This document shows positions 29,156-38,190 of a DNA stretch of 64,000 bases, one piece after another. Numbering within the stretch: the first letter of the stretch is position 1; the number at the start of each line of letters is the position of its first letter. This DNA comes from Chloroflexus sp. Y-396-1. GTDB taxonomy: Bacteria > Chloroflexota > Chloroflexia > Chloroflexales > Chloroflexaceae. The DNA is taken from contig NZ_KI911784.1 of assembly GCF_000516515.1 (NCBI RefSeq), positions 3,448,633 through 3,512,632 on the forward strand, given 5' to 3'. The notes below the pieces were generated by a model. It saw nothing but the letters and a program-made list of their open reading frames with translations. It was not told where the DNA came from and made no database searches. A program made the position numbers and the translations under genes.

Positions 29156-29919
29156 GCCACTTCATGTTCGCGCAGCACGTGTTCGAGAAACCGTTCGGGA
29201 TGACCATCGGCTGGTGGTAGACCAAGACGCTGCCGGATCATCATTGTTAGTTGGGCCGCTAGTTCCAGCCGCGAGTCAGGATCGAATTCTAACCGCCGCT
29301 GTAGAAACTCGACTAACAAGGCTATATCGTCGGCGGTTAGCCGATCAACGTTGGGTACAAGAGGGGTTGGCGGGGCATCTGGTGCTCGCGGCGGCACCTG
29401 GACAACAACCGGTCGCAGCACCCGATCAAGTGTTAGTGGAGCGCCTTCGTGAACAACGATTGTCCCCGCAGTCAAATCGCCTAGCCGCCGGTGGTAACGA
29501 TCAACAAACATTGCCAGCAGGCCAACCCCGTACCCCAACGGCAAAAAATCAATGGCTCGCATCAGATTCCGCACCACAATCGCTCCGATGTCAACCGGAC
29601 GTCCCCCCTCGCGTAAGACACGCAGTCGTAACAACCGTTTTCCAGGTGTTTGCCCGTTCCAAAACCATTCAAAGAAGATATAGTAACTCCAGTTTACTAC
29701 AAAGGTATAGATCGCGAGCAGCGCCAACGCCAGATCAGCGCTCATCACCCTATCACTAAAACTAATCGAGGTTGCACCTATGATCAGGATAGTGACCAAT
29801 ATCAGATAGTCGATCAGCGCGGCCAGGCTACGACTCGCCGGGCCAGCCATAACGTAGATAATCTCGACCCCTTCTGGGGTTAATACCCGATACTGTTCAT
29901 CACGCTGGAGGGTGTTCAT
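29125..29919 (-). CDS. RDD family membrane protein
   Basis: A 264-residue protein with the RDD signature: PASRSLAALIDYLIL at the first span, then FFEWFWNGQTPGKRLLRLRV and NLMRAIDFLPLGYGVGLLAMF with DRYHRRLGDLTAGT. Three or four spans are followed by a soluble C-terminal domain of about 90 residues. Function unknown; some RDD proteins act in ion transport. Its ATG overlaps the stop of the upstream phosphatase gene (TGATG), so translation is coupled. The 3' end overlaps miaA on the other strand. Confidence 0.9.
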   Translation of the reverse strand: MNTLQRDEQYRVLTPEGVEIIYVMAGPASRSLAALIDYLILVTILIIGATSISFSDRVMSADLALALLAIYTFVVNWSYYIFFEWFWNGQTPGKRLLRLRVLREGGRPVDIGAIVVRNLMRAIDFLPLGYGVGLLAMFVDRYHRRLGDLTAGTIVVHEGAPLTLDRVLRPVVVQVPPRAPDAPPTPLVPNVDRLTADDIALLVEFLQRRLEFDPDSRLELAAQLTMMIRQRLGLPPADGHPERFLEHVLREHEVAQAIMARHSG

Positions 29920-30596
29920 CACTGCTCTTGCGTTGGCAATTCGGCATCATCGGGCGGTGTTGACACCAGCTCTGTTTCGTGTGTTACTTCCAGATGGCTC
30001 ATATCGTTCACTAGCTTCACTCGCCAGTGCTTATAACCAATTTCAAGAATCGTCACCGAGGTATTGCCTATCCCCCGATAATGACCAAAAATTGAGCCAT
30101 GGAAATTCTCTGCACGCGCCAGCAAGGCTCGAATACAGCCACCATGGGTTACAAAGGCCAGGGTATGGCCACGGTGTTGAGCGACCATTGCTTCTACCGC
30201 CGTCACGACTCGTTGCTGAAAGCGGGCGATCGTCTCACCACCGCCACGCGGCAAATCCTGCCCCTGCGCAATCTGTTCCCACTCATCAGCAAACCGGTCA
30301 CGTATCTCTTCGTTTGTTAAACCACTCCAGCTCCCTACATCAAGCTCACGCAGCGCTGGCAAAAGCTGCACCGGTACTCGCAGCGCAGCCCCAATTTCCC
30401 ACGCCGTCTGGTATGCTCGCGCCAGATCGCTACTGTAGATTGCGCTAAACGTTACTCCCTCATGAACCAGTCGCTGAGCCAACAATCGTGCCTGTCGGTA
30501 ACCGATCTCATTCAACGGAATATCGGTATGTCCTTGCCAGCGTTTTTGCAAGTTCCAATCAGTCTCGCCATGGCGGATCAGATAAACGGTCGTCAT
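29919..30596 (-). CDS. Histidine phosphatase (phosphoglycerate mutase-like)
   Basis: A 225-residue member of the histidine phosphatase branch. The phospho-accepting His is in YLIRHGETDWNLQKRWQG and the second His in AFVTHGGCIRALL. The SSDLARAYQTA and RELDVGSWSGL motifs are also present. Such proteins include cobalamin-, mannosyl- and phosphoglycerate phosphatases; the substrate cannot be fixed. Coupled to the RDD gene by a TGATG overlap. Confidence 0.9.
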   Translation of the reverse strand: MTTVYLIRHGETDWNLQKRWQGHTDIPLNEIGYRQARLLAQRLVHEGVTFSAIYSSDLARAYQTAWEIGAALRVPVQLLPALRELDVGSWSGLTNEEIRDRFADEWEQIAQGQDLPRGGGETIARFQQRVVTAVEAMVAQHRGHTLAFVTHGGCIRALLARAENFHGSIFGHYRGIGNTSVTILEIGYKHWRVKLVNDMSHLEVTHETELVSTPPDDAELPTQEQ

Positions 30597-31389
30597 ACAA
30601 TCCTCGTATACAGGCTGCTCCGTTCCTTTCTATGGTAGCACATAGCCGCGACCAGATTGTTAATCGTCTACCATTTAGGGCTTTTCGACATGTTCACCCG
30701 GTCAGACAGTGGTGGTGTGGAGAAAATATCACGGCCACGCTCCTGCTGTCGCGCTAATTATGCCTGTCAACACGGGGAGAGGTCTTGTTTTCCGCCCTTT
30801 TCAACTCGCGAGGATGCAGATGCCACCGACGCCGCTTAAAGCGCGGGCCAGAGGCCTGCGCACTCTAGCAATCGCGTGGGTTAGGGGTGTTTTAGGTTGC
30901 AACGATTTCAGTGCTGGTGCTACGAAGCACGCCTGGCGGCCCTCACCTTCCCCCTGGCCCCCTTCCTCTCCTCTATGGGAAGCGGAAGGGGGATGGGTTC
31001 CCCGCACCTTTCCTCGCACCCCTGTCTGCTCCCCCACGGGGAGCGGAAGGGGGAACGTGGGGTGCGGGAGCGAACGAACGTTGGCAACCCCTTACGCAAT
31101 GGTCGCACAAATCCGGTACTTGCCCGGTGAGCAATCCGAGTTTTTGATAAGGCTCTTATGTCGCTCCGTTCGTTCGCAGAGAAGGAGTTGTCATAACACC
31201 AAACGATGAACAATTCCTCTCCTGCGAGGGGCGTTGAGAGGGGAGTCTGGAGGATCATCAGGTCTACTTCGCAGCACGAGCGCTACAAACATCGAACCAT
31301 CCCTCCGATCCGAAACAAGCTCCTGCCGGACGTTTAGTCTAAGCGAGTATAATCTACCATAACCGACACGATAGAGCCCAGGAAAACCC
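30597..31389. other. 793-bp intergenic region with repeat fragments
   Basis: No gene is supported. It contains a palindromic unit GCGCGGGCCAGAGGCCTGCGC at 30838-30858 and two partial copies of the GC-rich repeat near 30940-31065 (CCTTCCCCCTGGCCCCCTTC and related, with AGGAAGGGGG-type arms). A TATAAT at 31348-31353 lies about 40 bp before the ThyX-like gene but has no good -35. Confidence 0.5.
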
Positions 31390-33030
31390 ATGTTTGATCA
31401 ACCGACCGAACATTTTACAGACCAGGAAATAGCCCTCCTCCGGCCGTTCGTTACCAACGTTGACCGGCCTATCTTCTGTCTGCGCAATCTGCCGGAAGTC
31501 GTAAAGGGGGCACTCTTCGCCCGCTACAGCCGGAGCACAAAGAGCCTTCGTCGCCTTCTGCTCGACGAATTCATCAACGAACCGGAATCAGGCTTTGCCG
31601 CCATTGTATCGGCAATTGGCGATAGTCCAGCCGCGCAACTGATTGCCGCCCGTCAGGCGGAAGCGTTTTACGACCGTGTCCTGATCGGGTACGGCGACGA
31701 CTCGGTCGCCGAACTGGGCGGCGCCCATCTGGCCTGCGAGGGCATCAGCAATATCGCTGCCAAGCTCCTCGAAGATAATCGGATCGGCATTTCACCGCTT
31801 GAAAAATCAACCCGCTATGTGCGCTTCGATCTGCCGGGGCCGCAGGGTTATCCCTATCTCCGCGAACCGACGATCATGGCCTCTCCCTTTGCCCCGCAGT
31901 ACACGACGGTGATGGACAACCTGTTTGCAACCTACCGCGCATTACTGACGCCGGTGCAGGAATGGTTGCAGCAGCAGTATCCCCGCGACGAAGCCACCTC
32001 TCCCCGCGCCTATCGCAACACGATCCAGGCGAAAGCCCTCGATCTGTTGCGTGGCCTGCTCCCGATGGCGACCCAAACCAACGTTGGTCTGTTCGGCAAT
32101 GGCCGTGCCTTCGAGTATCTGATCGTCAAACTCACCGCCTCGCCCCTTGCTGAAGCACAGGCCCTTGCCAACGCCATCCAGACTGAACTCGATCAGGTCA
32201 TTCCCGCCTTTGTGAAACGAGCGCGCAGCGACCGTGGTCGGGCGTATGCCGCATACCTGGCTTCGACTCGTGCGCAGGTAGCGGCTGTTGCAGAGCGACT
32301 CCCTCCCATGCCTGAACGACCATTGGCACCTGAACAAGCGGTATCGGTGCAGTTGGTCGAGTATGATCCCGACGCCGAGTGGAAATTGGCCGCAGCGGTG
32401 CTCTACCCCCATCTCGATCTGCCACTGACAACGGTGCGCGACATCGTTGCCGGCCTGACCACAGCGGAACGCCAGGCCCTGATCGCTGCTGCCGTCGGCG
32501 AGCGAGCCAGCCGTTTCCACCGCCCTGGTCGTGCCTTTGAAGAACCGTTCTACACCTTCGACATCCTGGCTGACATCGGTGCCTACCGTGACCTCCAGCG
32601 CCATCGGATGCTGACCCAGGATCGGCAACGGTTTACCGTCATGCACGGCTATATCATCCCGTCCGAACTAGAACAGATTGGCGTTGCCGACCGCTACCGG
32701 GCCGCATTGGAACAGGCCGCCGAACTAGTCACCATCCTGGAACCCATCTTCCCCAACGAAGCGCAATACGCAGTTCCCTTCGCGTTCCGTGTTCGCTGGC
32801 GCATGAAGCTCAACCTACGCGAAGCGTACCATCTGATCGAACTGCGCAGCGCCCGTCAGGGCCACCCAACCTATCGCCGGATCGCACAGATGATGTTTCA
32901 CGCAATCCAATCCGTTCATCCGACCCTCGCCGTCGGGATACAGTTCGTTGATCACAACGAGTACGACCTCGAACGCCTCGCTGCCGAGCAACGGCTGGAT
33001 CAGAAGAGAGGAGTGAAGGGAGAGGAGTGA
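31390..33030 (+). CDS. Large ThyX-like flavin-dependent thymidylate synthase homologue
   Basis: A 546-residue protein, about twice the size of normal ThyX. The first half has LIGYGDDSVAELGGAHLACEG and ISPLEKSTRYVRFD, which match one side of the ThyX active site. The second half has DIGAYRDLQRHRMLTQDRQRF, a shortened form of the RHRxxSxNxxSxRY motif. This suggests two fused ThyX domains sharing the FAD and dUMP sites between them. ThyX methylates dUMP to dTMP using folate and FAD. With the motif altered, activity is uncertain. The ATG has AGGAAA upstream. Confidence 0.65.
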   Translation: MFDQPTEHFTDQEIALLRPFVTNVDRPIFCLRNLPEVVKGALFARYSRSTKSLRRLLLDEFINEPESGFAAIVSAIGDSPAAQLIAARQAEAFYDRVLIGYGDDSVAELGGAHLACEGISNIAAKLLEDNRIGISPLEKSTRYVRFDLPGPQGYPYLREPTIMASPFAPQYTTVMDNLFATYRALLTPVQEWLQQQYPRDEATSPRAYRNTIQAKALDLLRGLLPMATQTNVGLFGNGRAFEYLIVKLTASPLAEAQALANAIQTELDQVIPAFVKRARSDRGRAYAAYLASTRAQVAAVAERLPPMPERPLAPEQAVSVQLVEYDPDAEWKLAAAVLYPHLDLPLTTVRDIVAGLTTAERQALIAAAVGERASRFHRPGRAFEEPFYTFDILADIGAYRDLQRHRMLTQDRQRFTVMHGYIIPSELEQIGVADRYRAALEQAAELVTILEPIFPNEAQYAVPFAFRVRWRMKLNLREAYHLIELRSARQGHPTYRRIAQMMFHAIQSVHPTLAVGIQFVDHNEYDLERLAAEQRLDQKRGVKGEE

Positions 33031-33462
33031 GAAAGATACCGGCGTTTCCACCCGCGATCCCGCACGTCAGCGCCTTGTAGGGGCGGGTTCCCACCCGTCC
33101 CGTGCTGGTGCGTTGCTGCGCCACCCGATGGGGGTTGGTCGTCGTTGTAGGGGCGGGTTCCAAACCCGCCCGTGATTATAGGGACGGGTGTCACCCCCAC
33201 CACAGATGCCACACTCCGCAGCACAAGCACTGAAGACATCCAGATAAACCGAAAGTACTGTTGAATTGCAAACCGAAACATGCTACGATTTGGATATAAC
33301 GTATATCAAACCGCAATTGCCCTTCCGGCTCTCTGCGCTCCCGAAATCGAAGAGACGCATGAGGCGCACGTCTACCCCTTCCGCTCGATTTGTGGGAGGA
33401 AGGTGATTGAGAGGAGAGAGGATAATTTCTACCGTACCTGCCAAGATAAGGACCTTGCTGCT
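33031..33462. other. Intergenic/leader region before the CHAT operon
   Basis: Palindromic GGGGCGGGTT-type repeats occur near 33079-33100 and 33150-33171. A likely promoter lies at 33261-33289. An open frame continues upstream of 33463 to 33280, but it would start inside this promoter and its residues look random, so it is treated as 5' untranslated sequence. Confidence 0.5.
33261..33289 (+). promoter_or_regulatory. Possible promoter of the CHAT operon
   Basis: TTGAAT (33261-33266), a 17-nt spacer and TACGAT (33284-33289). Each hexamer matches four of six consensus bases. It predicts a 5' leader of about 165 nt before the ATG at 33463. Confidence 0.4.
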
Positions 33463-36400
33463 ATGCCCATCTCGCACGCCGAACCGATCACGCTCACCTG
33501 CCCCGCCTGCGGCACATCACACACCGCCAACATCTGGCTGATCGTCGCCCCCGACGAACGCCCCGACCTGCTTGAACAGATTCGGAACGGATCCCTGCAT
33601 ACCGTAACCTGCCCGCAGTGTGGCCAGACCCACACCCTCGACGCGCCGCTGCTGATCTTCCGCCCCACCGCCGAGCCACCCATCCTCTTCGCACCTGCGC
33701 AGCAGACAAGCGCAGAGCAGGACCAGGAGCATGCCAACGCATTAATCAGCATTCTGCGCCAGCGCCTGGGCGCGGCGTGGAACGACGCCTGGCTTGGCCA
33801 GGGACCGGCAGTCGTGCCGCGCCAGTTACTGCCGCTGGCGCTGACCGACGATCCGGAAGCAGCGTTGCAGGAGCTGGCCGCCCAGATGCAGCAGGCGCTC
33901 GCCGAACTGCGCCGGCGCGACCCGGAGGCGTTCGCCCGGCTCGAAGCCGCAGCGCAGCAGGCAATGGAGGCGCTGCCGGAAGCCGACCGGTCGCCAGATG
34001 AAGCTCCTGAGAGCGCCGCGACGACCGACGCGCCTGCACCGGTGCAGGCTTTAGACGCCTTCCTCAACGCCCGCACCTGGCTCGACAGTTACCGGGAAGT
34101 GCAGGCCCACCCCGAACTGCTGAGCGATGAGGCGCTGGCGCTGCTCGAACAGCGCATTGCCGCTGCTCGTGCGGTGGGCAACTCTCGCGCCGTCGCCTTC
34201 TTCGAGGAACACCTGGCCCTGCTGCGGCGCTGCCGCGAGGTCGGCATCCCGCGCGCCTTCGCCGCGAAGATGCTGCCGCCCGAGACGCTGGCGCAGGCGA
34301 TCGAGGCTGCGGTTCAGGCGATGGACATAGGCAGCGGCGTGGATGTCCCGTCCCGATTCCGCAATGTTCTGCAGCAAGCCAAGGAAGCCGAGCAGCGCTA
34401 CCGGCGCACAGGCGACCGTGCCGCGTTGGATGCTGCGGCCGCGGCCTGGCAGCGGGTGCTCGATGATCCCGCTTTTGCGCGTAGCCAGGAACGCTTTCAA
34501 CTGGCAGCTATGAATGATGCAGGCGGTATCTTCTTACAGCGTTATCGGTCAGCGGGTCACATTGCCGATTTAAATCGCGCTATCGAGTTGTTGCAACGGG
34601 CGGTCGATCTCACCCCGCCCGACTCCCCCGACCGCCCCGCTCGCCTGACCAACCTGGGGCTCGGGCTGAGCGTCCGCTATGCCCGCAGCGGGCGGCTGGC
34701 GGAGCTGGATGCGGCCATTGCCGCGTTTGAGCAGGCGCTGGCGGCTACCCCGCCCGACTCCCCCGACCGCCCCGCTCGCCTGACCAACCTGGGGCTCGGG
34801 CTGAGCGTCCGCTATGCCCGCAGCGGGCGGCTGGCGGAGCTGGATGCGGCCATTGCCGCGTTTGAGCAGGCGCTGGCCGCCACCCCGCCTGACTCCCCCG
34901 ACCGCCCCGCTCGCCTGACCAACCTGGGGCTCGGGCTGAGCGACCGCTATGCCCGCAGCGGGCGGCTGGAAGACCTGGATGCGGCCATCGCCGCGTTTGA
35001 GCAGGCGCTGGCGGCTACCCCGCCCGACTCCCCCGCCCGCCCCGGCTACCTGAACAACCTGGGGAACGGGCTGAGCGACCGCTATGCCCGCAGCGGGCGG
35101 CTGGAAGACCTGGATGCGGCCATCGCCGCCTATGAGCAGGCGCTGGATGCCACCCCGCCCGACTCCCCCGCCCGCCCCGCAATCCTGACCAACCTGGGGA
35201 TCGGGCTGCGCGACCGCTATGCCCGCAGCGGGCGGCTGGAAGACCTGGATGCGGCCATCGCCGCCTATGAGCAGGCGCTGGATGCCACCCCGCCCGACTC
35301 CCCCGCCCGCCCCGCAATCCTGACCAACCTGGGGAGCGGGCTGAGCGACCGCTATGCCCGCAGCGGGCGGCTGGAAGACCTGGATGCGGCCATCGCCGCC
35401 TGGCAGCAGGCGCTGGATGCCACCCCGCCCGACTCCCCCGCCCGCCCCGCAATCCTGACCAACCTGGGGAGCGGGCTGCGCGACCGCTATGCCCGCAGCG
35501 GGCGGCTGGAGGAGCTGGATGCGGCCATCGCCGCCTGGCAGCAGGCGCTGGATGCCACCCCGCCCGACTCCCCCGACCGCCCCGCTCGCCTGACCAACCT
35601 GGGGCTCGGGCTGAGCGTCCGCTATGCCCGCAGCGGGCGGCTGGCGGAGCTGGATGCGGCCATTGCCGCGTTTGAGCAGGCGCTGGCGGCTACCCCGCCC
35701 GACTCCCCCGACCGCCCCGCTCGCCTGACCAACCTGGGGAACGGGCTGCGCGCCCGCTATGCCCGCAGCGGGCGGCTGGAAGACCTGGATGCGGCCATCG
35801 CCGCCTGGCAGCAGGCGCTGGATGCCACCCCGCCCGACTCCCCCGACCGCCCCGGCTACCTGAACAACCTGGGGATCGGGCTGCGCGACCGCTATGCCCG
35901 CAGCGGGCGGCTGGAAGACCTGGATGCGGCCATTGCCGCCTATGAGCAGGCGCTGGATGCCACCCCGCCCGACTCCCCCGACCGCCCCGCTCGCCTGACC
36001 AACCTGGGGAGCGGGCTGAGCGACCGCTATGCCCGCAGCGGGCGGCTGGAGGAGCTGGATGCGGCCATCGCCGCCTGGCAGCAGGCGCTGGATGCCACCC
36101 CGCCCGACTCCCCCGCCCGCCCCGCAATCCTGACCAACCTGGGGAGCGGGCTGAGCGACCGCTATGCCCGCAGCGGGCGGCTGGAGGAGCTGGATGCGGC
36201 CATCGCCGCCTGGCAGCAGGCGCTGGATGCCACCCCGCCCGACTCCCCCGCCCGCCCCGGCTACCTGAACAACCTGGGGAGCGGGCTGCGCGCCCGCTAT
36301 GCCCGCAGCGGGCGGCTGGAGGAGCTTAAGCAAGCCCGACGGTCGTATGCACTCGCCTGCAAACAAGGCCAACTGCTTGCGCCCGAAATTGCATTAGCCG

Positions 36401-38190
36401 CTTCCCAGTCATGGGGACGGTGGGCCGGCGAGCGTCATCATTGGAAAGAAACAGCGTATGCCTTCGGGTTTGGACTGGAGACAATTGAACAGTTGCACCG
36501 CGCCCAATTGCGCCGCAGCGAGCAGGAATTGTGGCTGAGTGACGCTCGTGGCTTGCACACCTCTGCCGCCTACGCCCTTGTCCGTGCTGCCCGCCCCAGT
36601 GTGCTGCGCCGCGCCGTTGAGGTCGCCGAACTTGGCCGCGCCCGCGGTCTCGGCGAGACGCTGGCCCGTGATCGCAGCGATCTCTCCATCATCGAACGCC
36701 AATACCCGGACATCTACGAACGCTACCGTGCGGCAGCGGAGGTCGTGCGCAGTCTGGAGCGCACCGACCGCGCCACGACTGATCGCCAGGACGAAGCGCA
36801 ACCGTCGTTCACCGAACTGGCGAACCGCATCCGCGCTGCCCGCGCCGACCTTGATGCCGCTATTGAAGCCATTCGCGCCATTCCCGGCTATGAAACGTTC
36901 CTCCGGCCGCCTGCCTACGCCGAGATTGCTGCTGCTGCCCAACCCGACGTGCCACTGGTCTATCTGATCACCACCTCTCACGGCAGCCTGGCGCTGATCG
37001 TTCCCCACGGCAATGTAGAACTTGAAGCGCTCCTGCTCGACGAATTTACGGAGAACGATCTGAACAACATCCTGCTTATGCACACAGGTGATAAGGTGAC
37101 AGGCGGGTATCTGCCGGGTCAGTTGCTCGGTGGTAAGATGCTGGAAACGGCGCTGGCAATGGCGCTGCCGATCCTTGGCGAGCGGCTGATCGCGCCGCTG
37201 GCGCAACGGCTCCGCGCCTTGAATGCCACCGGCGTGACGCTCATCCCCACCGGTCTGCTCAGCCTGTTGCCGCTGCATGCGGCAACCTACATGGTCGATG
37301 GTGCATCGCGCTGCCTGCTCGATGAGTTTGATGTCGCTTATGCGCCGTCGGCGCGGGTGCTGGCAATTGCGCAACGCGAACAACAGCGACGGGCAGCAAA
37401 AGGGGTGCGGCTGGCTGGTGTTGGGAATCCTACCGGCGATCTGCGTTATGCCGGTGCAGAGTTGCACAGTATCTGCGATCTGCTGCCACCGGCGGCGACG
37501 ACAACGTTCTATGAGCAGGCTGCGACTCGTAACGCAATCTGGTCCGCTCTCGGTGAGAGCACCATTGGTCACTTTTCCTGCCATGGCAGTTTCGCCGACG
37601 ATCCACTCGATTCGGCCTTGCACCTGGCGGCAGGTGATCGTATTACGCTGCGCGACCTGGTGGCAGGCGACACCACAGCACTGAGCAATCTGCGTCTGGT
37701 GGCGCTCTCGGCCTGCCAGACTGCGATCACCGACTTCCGGCGCCTGCCCGACGAGAGCATCGGTCTGCCGGGCGGCTTTCTGCAAGCCGGTGTGCCTGCC
37801 GTCGTCGGCACGCTCTGGAGTGTCAACGACCTCAGCACGGCGCTGCTGATGCACCGCTTCTATGAACTGCACCTGCACGGCGATGACGCAGCAGGACTGG
37901 CGCCGCAACCACCGGTGCGGGCGTTGCGTCTGGCGCAACAGTGGCTGCGCGATCTGACCTACAAAGAGATGTTTGACTATTTTCAGCGGCATCGCCAGCT
38001 CAAAGCGGTGCGGCAGCATAACTCGGCGTCGGCGCAGGTTTCAGGTGTGCGGATGCCGTCTGCTCTGATCGAAGTGGGGCGCGCCCTGGCTGAGGAATAT
38101 ATGCTCGATCATCCGAACAAACGTCCATACACCAACCCAATATTTTGGGCCGCCTTTACGTTCAACGGTGCCATGGGAGGAGCTGCATAA
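33463..38190 (+). CDS. CpXC-TPR-CHAT protease (caspase-like)
   Basis: A 1575-residue protein. Residues about 8-70 form a CpXC-type zinc-binding domain (TLTCPACGTSH and TVTCPQCGQTH). A helical region follows to about 360. Residues about 366-956 are TPR-like repeats: one degenerate copy, then 13 copies of a 45-residue unit containing YARSGRL-LDAAIAA-EQALDATPP. The C-terminal CHAT domain begins near 1140. Its dyad is His1374 in GHFSCHG and Cys1418 in LSACQTA, followed by GVPAVVGTLWSVND. CHAT proteins are caspase-like proteases. TPR-CHAT proteins include the protease of type III-E CRISPR effectors, but no Cas gene is visible here. The ATG at 33463 has AAGGA upstream and fits the domain start. The stop codon directly abuts the next CHAT gene. 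Confidence 0.9.
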   Translation: MPISHAEPITLTCPACGTSHTANIWLIVAPDERPDLLEQIRNGSLHTVTCPQCGQTHTLDAPLLIFRPTAEPPILFAPAQQTSAEQDQEHANALISILRQRLGAAWNDAWLGQGPAVVPRQLLPLALTDDPEAALQELAAQMQQALAELRRRDPEAFARLEAAAQQAMEALPEADRSPDEAPESAATTDAPAPVQALDAFLNARTWLDSYREVQAHPELLSDEALALLEQRIAAARAVGNSRAVAFFEEHLALLRRCREVGIPRAFAAKMLPPETLAQAIEAAVQAMDIGSGVDVPSRFRNVLQQAKEAEQRYRRTGDRAALDAAAAAWQRVLDDPAFARSQERFQLAAMNDAGGIFLQRYRSAGHIADLNRAIELLQRAVDLTPPDSPDRPARLTNLGLGLSVRYARSGRLAELDAAIAAFEQALAATPPDSPDRPARLTNLGLGLSVRYARSGRLAELDAAIAAFEQALAATPPDSPDRPARLTNLGLGLSDRYARSGRLEDLDAAIAAFEQALAATPPDSPARPGYLNNLGNGLSDRYARSGRLEDLDAAIAAYEQALDATPPDSPARPAILTNLGIGLRDRYARSGRLEDLDAAIAAYEQALDATPPDSPARPAILTNLGSGLSDRYARSGRLEDLDAAIAAWQQALDATPPDSPARPAILTNLGSGLRDRYARSGRLEELDAAIAAWQQALDATPPDSPDRPARLTNLGLGLSVRYARSGRLAELDAAIAAFEQALAATPPDSPDRPARLTNLGNGLRARYARSGRLEDLDAAIAAWQQALDATPPDSPDRPGYLNNLGIGLRDRYARSGRLEDLDAAIAAYEQALDATPPDSPDRPARLTNLGSGLSDRYARSGRLEELDAAIAAWQQALDATPPDSPARPAILTNLGSGLSDRYARSGRLEELDAAIAAWQQALDATPPDSPARPGYLNNLGSGLRARYARSGRLEELKQARRSYALACKQGQLLAPEIALAASQSWGRWAGERHHWKETAYAFGFGLETIEQLHRAQLRRSEQELWLSDARGLHTSAAYALVRAARPSVLRRAVEVAELGRARGLGETLARDRSDLSIIERQYPDIYERYRAAAEVVRSLERTDRATTDRQDEAQPSFTELANRIRAARADLDAAIEAIRAIPGYETFLRPPAYAEIAAAAQPDVPLVYLITTSHGSLALIVPHGNVELEALLLDEFTENDLNNILLMHTGDKVTGGYLPGQLLGGKMLETALAMALPILGERLIAPLAQRLRALNATGVTLIPTGLLSLLPLHAATYMVDGASRCLLDEFDVAYAPSARVLAIAQREQQRRAAKGVRLAGVGNPTGDLRYAGAELHSICDLLPPAATTTFYEQAATRNAIWSALGESTIGHFSCHGSFADDPLDSALHLAAGDRITLRDLVAGDTTALSNLRLVALSACQTAITDFRRLPDESIGLPGGFLQAGVPAVVGTLWSVNDLSTALLMHRFYELHLHGDDAAGLAPQPPVRALRLAQQWLRDLTYKEMFDYFQRHRQLKAVRQHNSASAQVSGVRMPSALIEVGRALAEEYMLDHPNKRPYTNPIFWAAFTFNGAMGGAA
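34600..36340 (+). repeat. 13-copy 135-bp in-frame tandem repeat
   Basis: The landmark GCCCGCAGCGGGCGG recurs exactly every 135 bp, from 34681 to 36301 (13 copies). Copies fall into subtypes by the words after YARSGRL (AEL, EDL or EEL) and the helix (FEQ, YEQ or WQQ). Subtypes are mixed along the array; for example, copy 8 is of the same type as copies 1-2. This mosaic points to growth by recombination or gene conversion. Confidence 0.97.

Noticed and set aside
31942-32646. 234-codon antisense open frame in the ThyX-like gene
   Set aside because: Shadow frame; the plus strand carries flavoprotein-like motifs and a proper ribosome site.
33150-33171. tRNA T-arm (GGTTCCAAACC)
   Set aside because: It is part of a palindromic intergenic repeat; no acceptor, D or anticodon stems surround it.
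33280-33462. N-terminal extension of the first CHAT protein
   Set aside because: It would start inside the likely promoter, has no domain, and the CpXC domain and ribosome site fit the ATG at 33463.
34570-36372. 600-codon open frame antisense to the TPR array
   Set aside because: It is a by-product of the repeat: a 135-bp period keeps the frame open, and its residues (QPPAAGIA runs) make no sensible protein. The sense strand encodes TPR and CHAT.
36409-38019. 536-codon antisense open frame over the CHAT domain
   Set aside because: The sense strand has clear CHAT motifs with His and Cys; the antisense product has none.
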